34,375 nt of DNA, taken from Terriglobia bacterium (GTDB lineage: Bacteria > Acidobacteriota > Polarisedimenticolia > Polarisedimenticolales > JAIQFR01). The notes under the pieces were generated by a model. The model saw nothing but the letters and a program-made list of their open reading frames with translations, did no database searches and was not told where the DNA came from. Where the stretch lies: the NCBI GenBank assembly GCA_020073205.1, contig JAIQFR010000042.1, forward strand, positions 1-34,375. The letters run 5' to 3'. Shown piece by piece: positions 8,089 to 15,818 of the stretch (position 1 is its first letter; every line of letters begins with the position of its first letter). A program made the translations under genes and the position numbers.

Positions 8089-8571
8089 CTACGCCCGAAG
8101 CTTCCGCGCCTCGGCGATCGCCGACTTGAACGCATCCTCGTCCTCGTTGGCGAACGCCGCCGCGACCTGTCGGATGAACCGGGTCGCGTTGCGGGGTCCC
8201 GCGGTCTTGTGGATCGCGCCGCTCTCGGCCGGCGTGAGCCGGAACGCGAACACCTTGGTTGCCTCCGGATCCTTCGGCGCCCTCTCCGCCTTCGGGGGCT
8301 TCGCCTTCTTTTCGGTCGTCTTCTTCTTCGCCATGACTTCAACCTCCGCGGGGTCGACCCGCTCTACGTCGCTCGTCGGAGCGATGATCATGCGGCCGGC
8401 GGGCGCGTCGAACGTGACGGCCCTCCCGGTCGCGGTTTCGAACCTGGCATGTCTGGCGTCGACCGGCTGGACCGTCGCGGATCCCTGGCCGACGCGGATC
8501 ACCTCGTAGACCTTGTCGGTGAGGAGAATGAACTCGCCGATTTTGAGACGTCTGGGTGGCTTCCCGAACAT
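8089..8571 (-). CDS. Two-part small protein with C-terminal ribbon-helix-helix
   Basis: The N-terminal ~75 residues are a beta-rich unit (KIGEFILLTDKVYEVIRV). A Lys/Ala/Pro linker (residues 80-100) follows, then a segment that reads like a ribbon-helix-helix DNA-binding domain (KVFAFRLTPAESGAIHK, then NATRFIRQVAAAFA). An internal in-frame ATG at 8334, just before the linker, carries its own GGAGGT ribosome binding site 7 bp away. A separate 81-residue short form may therefore be made. The 8571 ATG is also well supported (GGAGGG). It is the last gene of a four-gene operon and is followed by a strong terminator. No family name is known to me; a DNA-binding role is inferred. Confidence 0.62.
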   Translation of the reverse strand: MFGKPPRRLKIGEFILLTDKVYEVIRVGQGSATVQPVDARHARFETATGRAVTFDAPAGRMIIAPTSDVERVDPAEVEVMAKKKTTEKKAKPPKAERAPKDPEATKVFAFRLTPAESGAIHKTAGPRNATRFIRQVAAAFANEDEDAFKSAIAEARKLRA

Positions 8572-8580
8572 GGTTCGCCC

Positions 8581-8811
8581 CTACCCTCCGCAGTTCAGTC
8601 GGGTGATGTCGCGATCGGCCTCGCGGTCGTCGCGGTAGACGATGCCGGTCCATTCGTGGGTTTTGGAGATCAACCTCCCGTCCGGCCCGTGGTCGCGCGT
8701 GATGAGAAGCTGGCCGACGCGACCGACGGGGTTGAGCGCCTTTGCGTAGAAGGTGATCCGCTTCCCGGTGGGCGTCGGAACGATCCCGGTTCTCGGCATG
8801 CCCCTGTCCAT
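8581..8811 (-). CDS. Small hypothetical beta-rich protein
   Basis: A 76-residue protein of unknown function, mostly short strands (GKRITFYAKAL, VGQLLITRDHG, HEWTGIVYRD). The ATG at 8811 is served by AGGAGAGG, which overlaps the stop of the gene upstream, so translation is probably coupled. It lies within the four-gene operon that runs divergently from the ParB-methyltransferase and terminase genes. Its size, beta content and place resemble its operon partner at 9043-9264, suggesting small early phage proteins or antagonists of host functions, but nothing in the sequence proves this. Confidence 0.6.
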   Translation of the reverse strand: MDRGMPRTGIVPTPTGKRITFYAKALNPVGRVGQLLITRDHGPDGRLISKTHEWTGIVYRDDREADRDITRLNCGG

Positions 8812-8820
8812 GTGCCTCTC

Positions 8821-9033
8821 CTAGACCTGCTCGATGATGAGATCGCGGCGGAGGTAGAACCGCTCCGGGTTCACGCACCGCGTGCAGCGGCAGTAGGCGA
8901 AGGGTCGCGAGTCAATTCTGATCTCGATCCCGTGGCCGTTGTGCGGGCTGTCCGGGTCGGCGCAGATGAGGGTCGATCGTTTGACCGCGTTCCCGTTCGC
9001 TCTTCTCGCCGTCGTCTTCTTCGTGGTGACCAT
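8821..9033 (-). CDS. Small zinc-finger-like hypothetical protein
   Basis: A 70-residue protein with a basic N-terminus (TTKKTTARRANGNAVKR), a first cysteine in TLICADPDSP and a CRCTRC cluster near the C-terminus (YCRCTRCVNPERFY). Together these could bind one zinc ion. The ATG at 9033 has a GGAGGG site 4 bp away. It is the second gene of the four-gene operon, 10 bp from its neighbours on either side. Function unknown; nucleic-acid binding is possible. Confidence 0.6.
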   Translation of the reverse strand: MVTTKKTTARRANGNAVKRSTLICADPDSPHNGHGIEIRIDSRPFAYCRCTRCVNPERFYLRRDLIIEQV

Positions 9034-9042
9034 CGATCCCTC

Positions 9043-9264
9043 CTACCAGACCTGGTCGAGCACGATGTCGTACCCGAGCACCCGCTCCCCGGCGAGCTCG
9101 TGGCCCTCGAGGTACTCACGGACGATCCGAAGGCGCTTCCCGTCGCCGGTCCGCTCGGCGATGACTCGCGTGTTGCGGACGCGGGTGAGCTCGATCGACC
9201 TGCCGGGCTTCAAGGCATCGATCTTCTCGTCCGTGGTGGCGGCCTTCTTTGTGGCGTCTCGCAT
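9043..9264 (-). CDS. Small hypothetical protein, first gene of operon
   Basis: A 73-residue protein (start at the ATG at 9264, preceded by GGAGGG 6 bp away; an ATG at 9291 lies in frame upstream without a site). Its Lys/Ala-rich N-terminus is followed by a compact beta-rich region (GRSIELTRVRN, KRLRIVREYLE, LGYDIVLDQVW). The tail resembles the end of the next protein (RDLIIEQV), hinting that the operon arose partly by duplication. Function unknown. Confidence 0.58.
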   Translation of the reverse strand: MRDATKKAATTDEKIDALKPGRSIELTRVRNTRVIAERTGDGKRLRIVREYLEGHELAGERVLGYDIVLDQVW

Positions 9265-9448
9265 TGTGGTTCCCTCCGTTCTCGTCACCATGAGTGCGCT
9301 CGGTGGCGCGACGATTCAAGGCAATTCCGCAATGTTCTGCAGGGTTATCCGAGGCGATCGTGGGGCGATCACACGGCCGCATGCAACGTGTGCTCCACCT
9401 GGCGTAGTTCCGCTCGCCGAGTGTCGGAATTGATAGCTGGAGGCAGAC
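9265..9448. promoter_or_regulatory. Divergent intergenic control region
   Basis: This region separates the four-gene minus operon from the plus-strand methyltransferase-terminase operon and must hold both promoters. I see a GCGATC pair (9353-9358 and 9366-9371) and a GGAGG site at 9439-9443 for the methyltransferase, but no clear -35/-10 pair. Confidence 0.4.
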
Positions 9449-10801
9449 ATGGACGTCGTAGAAGTCCGGACCCAAGAACTGGCGGGGATGGCCGCGCCTT
9501 ACAACCCGCGGAAGATCTCCGACCACGACCTCGACGCGCTACGGCGCTCCTTGCGGTTCTTCGGAACGGTCGAGCCCATCGTGGTCAACCGGCGCTCTGG
9601 TCACATCGTTGGAGGCCACCAGCGAGTGAAGGCGGCCCAGGCGGAAGGCATCGAGGAACTACCGGTCTACTACGTGGACCTCGACGACCCGAGCGAGAGG
9701 CAGTTGAATCTGGCGCTCAACCGAATCCACGGTGAGTGGGACGAAGACCTTCTGGAACGCGTCTTGGCTGAGCTAAAGGCGAGTGGCGCGGACCTCGAAC
9801 TCACCGGGTTCAGCGACGAGGAGATCGGGGCGCTCCTGGTGGGCACGGACGTCCCGCAGGAAGGTCTCACCGACCCCGACGCGATCCCGGAGCCGCCGGA
9901 CGAGCCGATGACGCAGCGGGGAGACCTGATCGTCCTCGGCCAGCACCGGCTGCTTTGCGCCGATTGCGGCAACCCGATGAACGTCGAGATGTTGCTCGGG
10001 GACGAGCGGATCCACCTCGTGAATACCGATCCACCGTACAACGTGAAGGTCGAGCCTCGGTCGAACAACGCGATCGCGGCGGCCATCGCAGCCGGCCGCC
10101 ACCAGAAGAACGACGCCAGGCCAGATCGCAAGGCGTCGGGTTTGACGCACCACCAGAGCTTCGACCTCGCGCGGGACAAGGTGAAGTCGAAACCCACCGG
10201 GCCGATCCGTCCCAGGGACCGCGAGTTGGTCAACGACTTCATCCCGCCCGAGGAGTTTGCGAAGAAGCTGCGGGACTGGTTCAAGAACATGGCGAACGCC
10301 CTGGAGCCCGGGCGGTCGTTCTACATCTGGGGCGGGTACGCGAACCTCCTGAACTACCCCGCAGCTTTCCTCGACGCCGGCCTCTACTTCAGCCAGGGGA
10401 TCATCTGGGACAAGCAGTGGCCGGTGTTGACCCGGAAAGATTTCATGGGAGCCCACGAGTGGGCATTTTATGGATGGAAAGAAGGGGCCGCCCATTTCTT
10501 CAACCCGGAAATCACGAACGCGCAGGACATCTGGCGGGTGCGGAAGGTCGCCCCGCCGGCGATGATCCATCTCACGGAGAAGCCGGTCGAGCTGGCCGAA
10601 CTCGCGATGACCTACTCCTCGAAGCGAGGCGAGCACGTGCTCGACCTGTTCGGAGGCTCCGGCTCGACGCTGATCGCGGCGGAGCGGCTCGGGCGTCGGG
10701 CGTTCCTGATGGAGATCGACCCAGCGTACTGCGACGTTATCGTCCAGCGTTGGCAAGCGTTCACGGGGAAGAACGCCGAGGGCTGGCGCGGGAACGCGTA
10801 G
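9449..10801 (+). CDS. ParB-like domain fused to DNA adenine/cytosine-N4 methyltransferase
   Basis: Residues 1-~100 form a ParB/Srx-type domain (YNPRKISDHDLDALRRSL, then GHIVGGHQRVKAA). Residues ~155-450 form an amino-methyltransferase with motif IV DPPY (194-197) before motif I FGGSGST (401-407), the beta-class order. It would transfer a methyl group from S-adenosylmethionine to A-N6 or C-N4 in a specific sequence. ParB-methylase fusions without a partner nuclease are common in phages, where they protect DNA from host restriction or regulate packaging. The ATG at 9449 has a GGAGG site. Terminase subunit genes follow 21 bp later in the same direction, so it belongs to the packaging operon. Confidence 0.88.
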   Translation: MDVVEVRTQELAGMAAPYNPRKISDHDLDALRRSLRFFGTVEPIVVNRRSGHIVGGHQRVKAAQAEGIEELPVYYVDLDDPSERQLNLALNRIHGEWDEDLLERVLAELKASGADLELTGFSDEEIGALLVGTDVPQEGLTDPDAIPEPPDEPMTQRGDLIVLGQHRLLCADCGNPMNVEMLLGDERIHLVNTDPPYNVKVEPRSNNAIAAAIAAGRHQKNDARPDRKASGLTHHQSFDLARDKVKSKPTGPIRPRDRELVNDFIPPEEFAKKLRDWFKNMANALEPGRSFYIWGGYANLLNYPAAFLDAGLYFSQGIIWDKQWPVLTRKDFMGAHEWAFYGWKEGAAHFFNPEITNAQDIWRVRKVAPPAMIHLTEKPVELAELAMTYSSKRGEHVLDLFGGSGSTLIAAERLGRRAFLMEIDPAYCDVIVQRWQAFTGKNAEGWRGNA

Positions 10802-10822
10802 GCGCCCTCCGGGGAGAGAACC

Positions 10823-11383
10823 ATGGCACGTCACTCGCTCAAGACGCGGGAGCAGGCCCGCGAGTACTACCTCACCGGGGAAGTCACCTCGATCGCCGAG
10901 ATCGCGCGTCGCGTGAAAGCCAAGCCGCACACGATCGCGGCTTGGAGGCGCGAGGAGGACTGGGATGCGCTCCGAATCAAGATCGACCGACGCGCCGCAG
11001 AGCAGCTCGTGGAGCGCCTGGCCACCGAACGCGTCAACCTCAACGCGACGCATTTCAAGCTCTGGAACGCGGTCGTCGGGAGACTCTTTGGGTCGCTGAC
11101 GAAGGACGGCCTGAAAGGCGAGGACATCCGCAATCTGGAGCGGGTCGCCGGGGTCTTAGAAAGAGCCCAGCGGGGACAGAGATTGGCGCGTGGCTTGTCC
11201 TTGGATGGTGAAACGGAGGAGCAAGTTCGAGCCGAGGCTGCCGCGGAGAGCCGTCACCTGGTGGACGTGTTTCTCGAGGTCGTGAAACGCGAGGTCCCGG
11301 ATGAGAACGTTCGCGATCGCATCGCGCGCGCCATCCTCGATCTACTCCCGCGGGAAACCGAGGACGAAGAAAAAGCGGGATAG
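10823..11383 (+). CDS. Terminase small subunit (HTH type)
   Basis: A 186-residue protein opening with a helix-turn-helix (SIAEIARRVKAKPHTIAAWR, residues ~22-42), then long amphipathic helices and an acidic tail. This is the layout of phage small terminase subunits that recognise the packaging site and feed DNA to the large subunit. The identity is supported by position: the large subunit starts 1 bp after its stop. A GGGGAGAG site precedes the ATG. Confidence 0.75.
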   Translation: MARHSLKTREQAREYYLTGEVTSIAEIARRVKAKPHTIAAWRREEDWDALRIKIDRRAAEQLVERLATERVNLNATHFKLWNAVVGRLFGSLTKDGLKGEDIRNLERVAGVLERAQRGQRLARGLSLDGETEEQVRAEAAAESRHLVDVFLEVVKREVPDENVRDRIARAILDLLPRETEDEEKAG

Positions 11384-11384
11384 C

Positions 11385-13022
11385 ATGGCGGACCGCAGGA
11401 AGCCCCACCGCATCGACGGGTACGTCCGCGCTCGGATGCTCGAACTGGCGCGGCCGGAAACCCGGGCCATTGCGGAGCCCCTGGCCTCCTGGGCGGCGCG
11501 CCGCATCCGACTGGACGGGAAGCCGTTCTCGTTCGAGGGACACGAGTATCTGCGGGCGCTTTACAACGACCCGTCGCCACACATCGCGCTCGCGAAGGCC
11601 AGCCAGGTCGGCGGGACCGTCTGGGCGATTCTGCGCAGCATCCACTCGTGCATCCTGGGCCTCAACGTGATGTATCTTTTTCCGACGAGAACGGACGTTC
11701 TGGACTTCTCCCGGTCGCGCGTCGCCCCGCTTCTGGCCGACAACCCGTTCCTCTCGAAGCTCATGTCGGACACGGACAGCGTGGGGCTCAAGAAGATTGG
11801 CAACGCGCACCTCTACCTGCGGGGGATGCAGAGCGAGGTGGGGTTGAAGAGCGTGCCGGCGGACGTGCTGGTCCTCGATGAGCTGGACGAGGCGACGCCC
11901 GAGGCCAAAGCGATAGCGAAAGAACGCCTCGGCCACTCCGACTACAAACGCATCATCGAGTTGAGCAATCCGAGCCTTCCCGATTTCGGGATCGATGAGG
12001 TCTTCCAGCGGTCGGACCAGAGACACTGGACCATCCGATGCGGCACGTGCGGAGAGTGGACGGCTCTCAGCTTGGCGTTCCCGAAGAAACTCGGAGAGGA
12101 CGTACGGATCATCCGATCCCGCCAGGATGGGAGCTTCTATCGTGCCTGCCCGAAATGCGGTGGCGAGCTTGACCTCGCGGCCGGCGAGTGGGTCGCAGCC
12201 TACCCCGATCGCCCCATCCACGGGTACAGGATCTCGCAACTCGACTCGTCCAAGGTGGACCCTGGGGAAATCCTGGCGGAGTACAAGAAGACGAGGTTTC
12301 CCGAACGGTTTTACAACTTGAAGATCGGCATCGCCTGGGCGGACGTCCAGAACCGGCTCGATGCTGCCGCCGTCCTGGCCTGCTGTGGCGAAGCCGGGCT
12401 GCTCGAGCGATCGGACACGGAATGCACGATGGGGGTGGACACCGGCGACCTGTTGCACGTCGTCGTCTCCCGCTTTGTCGAGAGCGCGGAGAATCTCCGG
12501 GAGGTGGTCTGGATCGGGACGGTCCAGGACTACCCCCAGCTCGACGACCTCATGAAGCGCTTCCGCATCCGGAAGTGCGTGATCGACGCGCTACCGGACA
12601 TCCACGCCACGAGGGCGTTCGCGAAACGGCACTCGGGGAAGGTCTGGCTCAACTACTTCCAGGAGACCCAGCGGGGTGCCTACCGGTGGGACAACGAGCA
12701 GCGCATCGTCTACGAGAACCGCACCGAAGCCCTCGACGCGAGCCGCCAGGCGATCCGGGATCACAAGGTCGTGCTGCCGCGGGCCGGCCCGATCCTGCAG
12801 GAGTTCGCGGAGCACCTCGCGGCGGACGTAAAGCGGCTCCACGAGGACGAGGAGACGGGCGCCCGGGCATTTCGGTACGTCAAGACCGCGACCAACCACT
12901 TCTCCCTGGCGTTCACCTACGACTGCATCGCGTGGTCGAGGGACACGTCATGGGGGCCGCGCATCGCCCTGCCTTGGCAGGCCGAGCGGCGGTGGGACGA
13001 GGCCTTGGACGTGAGGTGGTGA
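11385..13022 (+). CDS. Terminase large subunit (GpA-like ATPase-nuclease)
   Basis: A 545-residue packaging motor of the phage terminase large-subunit family. The P-loop is a deviant KASQVGGT (residues 71-78), as in GpA-type enzymes, and Walker B is VLVLDE (161-166). Two cysteine pairs, CGTC and CPKC (around 219-258), make a zinc ribbon typical of this group. A nuclease domain follows, with an acidic MGVDTGD strand, VIDALPD, and a C-terminal HFSLAFTYDCIAW helix. I start at the ATG at 11385, directly after the small subunit stop; the frame is open 84 bp further upstream but overlaps that gene. No portal gene follows, which is abnormal for a phage. Confidence 0.88.
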   Translation: MADRRKPHRIDGYVRARMLELARPETRAIAEPLASWAARRIRLDGKPFSFEGHEYLRALYNDPSPHIALAKASQVGGTVWAILRSIHSCILGLNVMYLFPTRTDVLDFSRSRVAPLLADNPFLSKLMSDTDSVGLKKIGNAHLYLRGMQSEVGLKSVPADVLVLDELDEATPEAKAIAKERLGHSDYKRIIELSNPSLPDFGIDEVFQRSDQRHWTIRCGTCGEWTALSLAFPKKLGEDVRIIRSRQDGSFYRACPKCGGELDLAAGEWVAAYPDRPIHGYRISQLDSSKVDPGEILAEYKKTRFPERFYNLKIGIAWADVQNRLDAAAVLACCGEAGLLERSDTECTMGVDTGDLLHVVVSRFVESAENLREVVWIGTVQDYPQLDDLMKRFRIRKCVIDALPDIHATRAFAKRHSGKVWLNYFQETQRGAYRWDNEQRIVYENRTEALDASRQAIRDHKVVLPRAGPILQEFAEHLAADVKRLHEDEETGARAFRYVKTATNHFSLAFTYDCIAWSRDTSWGPRIALPWQAERRWDEALDVRW

Positions 13023-13057
13023 ACCCCGAAGGTGAACCACCCGGGCCCCTCCGCAGG

Positions 13058-13164
13058 GTGCGTTTATCGCGGGGTCGGACCCTTCCAGGGTGCACTTATG
13101 GTGGGGAAGAGGCCTTCCCGCGTGCATTTATCGATCGGAATCGGCGCGGCGAGTGCGTTTATGG
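13058..13164 (+). repeat. Four copies of a 12-bp motif at 31-32 bp spacing
   Basis: GTGCGTTTATCG (13058), GTGCACTTATGG (13090), GTGCATTTATCG (13122) and GTGCGTTTATGG (13153) follow consensus GTGCRYTTATSG. The periods are 32, 32 and 31 bp. Similarity also extends weakly upstream (a CCC-TTCC-type tract before copies 1-3). Three helical turns between copies put the motifs on one face of the DNA, as in an array of protein-binding sites. Being 36 bp after the large terminase, a packaging (cos/pac) or replication-iteron role is possible. Confidence 0.65.
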
Positions 13165-13766
13165 GACAGATTTCGGGGCTTCGGTGCGGCCAGGCCCCGA
13201 TCGTGCCGGTGGATCTACGGGAGCTAACCGCACTGAGATCAATACGTTAGGTCCAGTGGTCTCACTCCCACCCACCCCGCTAAGCCCTCTTTTCGGGCCG
13301 AAACCTGCCCCTGGAATGCCGGTGGCGCGTCCGGGAACCCCCCGGATGGCCCTAGAATGCCGCTGCGGTTGGCGAGGGTGTGCCGCATGTCCGGCTCTCA
13401 GAAGAGTTCTTTCCGCATTGCCCGGGCGGCGCTCTCCTCGACGACGATCCCGATCGCCTGAAGTCCGCCGCCCTTGCTCGGGCAGTGCGGAAAGAAGCTC
13501 AGAGGACGAAACCGCTCGACCGGCTGCCTATGGGGATTGAGTCGCCGGGTACGAGGGGGAGCGCTGGCGACGTGCGGAACGGCCGGTCATCTGCCGCTTG
13601 CCTGAGCCGAGGGTGTGCCGCATGTCCCCCTTGTGACGTGTCCCGACATGCGGCTTTTGATCGGTCCCGCATGCCCCCAGCGTGCCGACGTCGGACCTCG
13701 GCAGTCGCCTCCCACGCTCGCGTGCGAGCCGCGACCCTGGGAACGAGAGTGCGAGCACGTCGGCGC
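13165..13766. other. Non-coding stretch with IS91-end-like repeats
   Basis: No credible gene. It holds a perfect 20-bp direct repeat (CGAGGGTGTGCCGCATGTCC at 13373-13392 and 13608-13627). It also holds an 18-bp inverted repeat with one mismatch (13407-13424 and 13479-13496), and a 10-bp perfect hairpin GCCGCATGTC/GACATGCGGC (13617-13626/13645-13654) followed by TTTT. These lie downstream of the IS91-type transposase and may include its terminus. Confidence 0.55.
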
Positions 13767-14963
13767 TCATGAGGTGTCGTGCCTCACCCGCCAGGCGTCG
13801 ATCGTCTCCTCGTCGCCCGGCGCGAAGACGAGCACGCAGACCATCCTGCCACGCCGGCACTCCGGACACTGCCGAGGGTCGTCCGTCAGCGCCATGGCGT
13901 GCGTCACGGTGGGCGCGTCCGCGCTGGTGGCGCTCTCCGCGATCGACGCGCGGCAACGGTCGAGCTTCTCTCGCCGGCAGCGATTCCCGAGGAACCCGTA
14001 GTGGCGGATCCTCACGTAGCCGGTGGGCAGGAGATGCAGGAGGAACCGGCGCAGGAACTGCACGGCGCTCAGCGTCATGAGCCGCTTCTTGCCGTGGTGC
14101 CGGTAGTCCTTCCAGACGAACGTCACGCGGCCGTCGCGCAGGGACCGAAGGCGTCCGTTCGCGATGGCGACGCGATGCGCGTACCGAGCGAGGTAGTGCA
14201 GCACCTGGGCGGGCCCGCCGAACGGGGGTTTCGCATAGACATTCCACTCGCACCGGTACAGCGGAGCGAGGTAGTCGCGGAAGGCTCGTCGCTCCCGCAG
14301 CGGCTCCAGCCGGCCGTGGAAACCGAGCGTCCCGTGCTCGAAGGCATCCCGGAGGTGATGGAGGAACTTCCCGCGGAAGAGTCGACCGAGGACGCGCACC
14401 GACAGGAAGAACCTCGGCTGGCACGCGACCCAGCCCGCCTGGTCGGGTGACAGCCCGCCACCGGGAACGAGACAGTGGACGTGGGGATGGTGCTCAAGCG
14501 TCTGACCCCACGTGTGCAGAACGGAGAAGAAGCCGATCTCGGCGCCGAGGTGCGTCGGGTCGGCCGCGATCTCCAGGAGCGTCTCGGCGGATGCACGGAA
14601 CAGGAGGTTGTAGACGACGCGCTTGTTTTGGAGGGCGATGTCGCCGAGCTCGTGGGGAATCGTGAAGACCACGTGGAAGTACTCGACCGGCAGAACGTCT
14701 TCCTGTCGCGCCGCCAGCCACCGGGCGCTGGCCAGCTCGTGGCACTTGGGGCAGTGCCTGTTGCGACAGGAGTTGTAGGCGATTCTCTCGTGGCCACACG
14801 CGTCGCAGCGCTCGACGTGTCCGCCCCGGGCTGCGGTGCGGCACGAAGCGATATCGTCGAGCACGCGTCGTTCGGCGAACGCGAGGTGACCTCCGCGATA
14901 GGCGGTGAAGTCATCTCGGTGGGCTCGAACGACGTCGGCCAGTTCCAGCCGTCGCCGAGCCAC
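13767..14963 (-). CDS. IS91-family transposase (HUH, Y2)
   Basis: A 398-residue rolling-circle transposase. The N-terminal zinc-binding part has CDACGHE (Cys53, 56) and CRNRHCPKC (Cys66, 71, 74). The HUH metal site is HVH at 161-163 in HHPHVHCLVPGGG. The paired nucleophiles are Tyr257 and Tyr261 in HYLARYAHR. Near the C-terminus the family signature VRIRHYGFLGNRCR is present, followed by a second CPEC...R motif. The length is usual for the family and the frame is intact, so it may be active. The start is a GTG at 14963, 15 bp after the recombinase stop, consistent with coupled expression. Confidence 0.93.
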   Translation of the reverse strand: MARRRLELADVVRAHRDDFTAYRGGHLAFAERRVLDDIASCRTAARGGHVERCDACGHERIAYNSCRNRHCPKCHELASARWLAARQEDVLPVEYFHVVFTIPHELGDIALQNKRVVYNLLFRASAETLLEIAADPTHLGAEIGFFSVLHTWGQTLEHHPHVHCLVPGGGLSPDQAGWVACQPRFFLSVRVLGRLFRGKFLHHLRDAFEHGTLGFHGRLEPLRERRAFRDYLAPLYRCEWNVYAKPPFGGPAQVLHYLARYAHRVAIANGRLRSLRDGRVTFVWKDYRHHGKKRLMTLSAVQFLRRFLLHLLPTGYVRIRHYGFLGNRCRREKLDRCRASIAESATSADAPTVTHAMALTDDPRQCPECRRGRMVCVLVFAPGDEETIDAWRVRHDTS

Positions 14964-14978
14964 GAGCGGAGGCCGGTG

Positions 14979-15818
14979 TCAGCTTTGCGGTGTCGAAGCG
15001 TCGAGCGGGCTCTGAACGGCGTGCAGCTCCTTGGTCGAGACGTGGGTGTACCTCGCCGTGGTCTGGAGGCTCGCGTGGCCCATGAGGAGCTGGATGGTGC
15101 GAAGATTCGCGCCACCGTCGAGCAGGTGCGTCGCGAAGGCGTGCCGAAGCGAGTGGACGGTGAGCTTGTGCGGGATCCCGGCCGCGACACGCGCGCGCTT
15201 ACACGCGTACATCACGACCCGCGGGCTGATATGTTGGCCGTAGCGGCCGGGGAACAGCCACAGTGGCGACCGCACGACCGTCCAGTACACCCGCAGCATC
15301 TCGAGCAGCGTCTTCGAGAGGGGCACCATGCGGTCCTTGCTGTTCTTCCCCTGGCGGACGTGGATCAGCATCCGCGCGGAGTCGAGGTCTTCGATCTTCA
15401 ACGCGACGACCTCCGACACGCGCAGCCCTGCGGCGTAGCAGGTCATCAGGGCCGCCCGATGCTTGATGTTGGTGACGCACTGGAGGAACCGGAGGACCTC
15501 CTCCCGGGTCGGGATCCAGGGAAGATGGAGCTCCTTCCGAGGGTAGGGGATCTGCTCGACGCTCCACGGCCGCCCGAGCGTGACCTTGTAGAAGAAACGG
15601 AGCGCAGAAACGTAGTGCGCCAGAGTACCGTAGGAGACCTTCATCTCGATGCTCAGGTACACCAGGAACTCCCGCACGTGACCGAGGTCGAGGTCCGCCG
15701 GTGACTTACCGAAATGCTGGGCGAACCGGGCGACGTGCTGGATGTAGTTGTACTGGGTCTGCGGCGAGAAGCGTCGCAGCGTCATGTCCTCGACCATCCT
15801 CTGGCGCAGGGGTGTCAT
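14979..15818 (-). CDS. IS91-associated tyrosine recombinase
   Basis: A 279-residue XerC/D-like recombinase, with an N-terminal core-binding domain (residues 1-~95) and an intact catalytic domain: Arg133 in AAGLRVSE, Lys158 or 161 in GKNSKDR, His222/Arg225 in HSLRH, His248 in MGHAS, and nucleophile Tyr257 in ARYTHV. Recombinases of this sort are regularly found one gene upstream of IS91-like transposases and probably resolve or assist their transposition. The ATG at 15818 has a GGAGG site 7 bp away. Confidence 0.92.
   Translation of the reverse strand: MTPLRQRMVEDMTLRRFSPQTQYNYIQHVARFAQHFGKSPADLDLGHVREFLVYLSIEMKVSYGTLAHYVSALRFFYKVTLGRPWSVEQIPYPRKELHLPWIPTREEVLRFLQCVTNIKHRAALMTCYAAGLRVSEVVALKIEDLDSARMLIHVRQGKNSKDRMVPLSKTLLEMLRVYWTVVRSPLWLFPGRYGQHISPRVVMYACKRARVAAGIPHKLTVHSLRHAFATHLLDGGANLRTIQLLMGHASLQTTARYTHVSTKELHAVQSPLDASTPQS

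Noticed and set aside
8020-9735. Long open plus-strand frame opposite the four small genes.
   Set aside because: It is antisense to four genes with good ribosome binding sites and has no family-like sequence; long antisense frames are common in GC-rich DNA.
13042-13170. The regularly spaced repeats as a small CRISPR array.
   Set aside because: Only a 12-bp core is conserved, the units differ at several positions, the intervening DNA is partly similar between copies, and no cas gene is present.
11055-13540. Long open frames on the minus strand and in other plus frames across the terminases.
   Set aside because: They are shadows of the terminase genes, which carry clear motifs and coherent starts.
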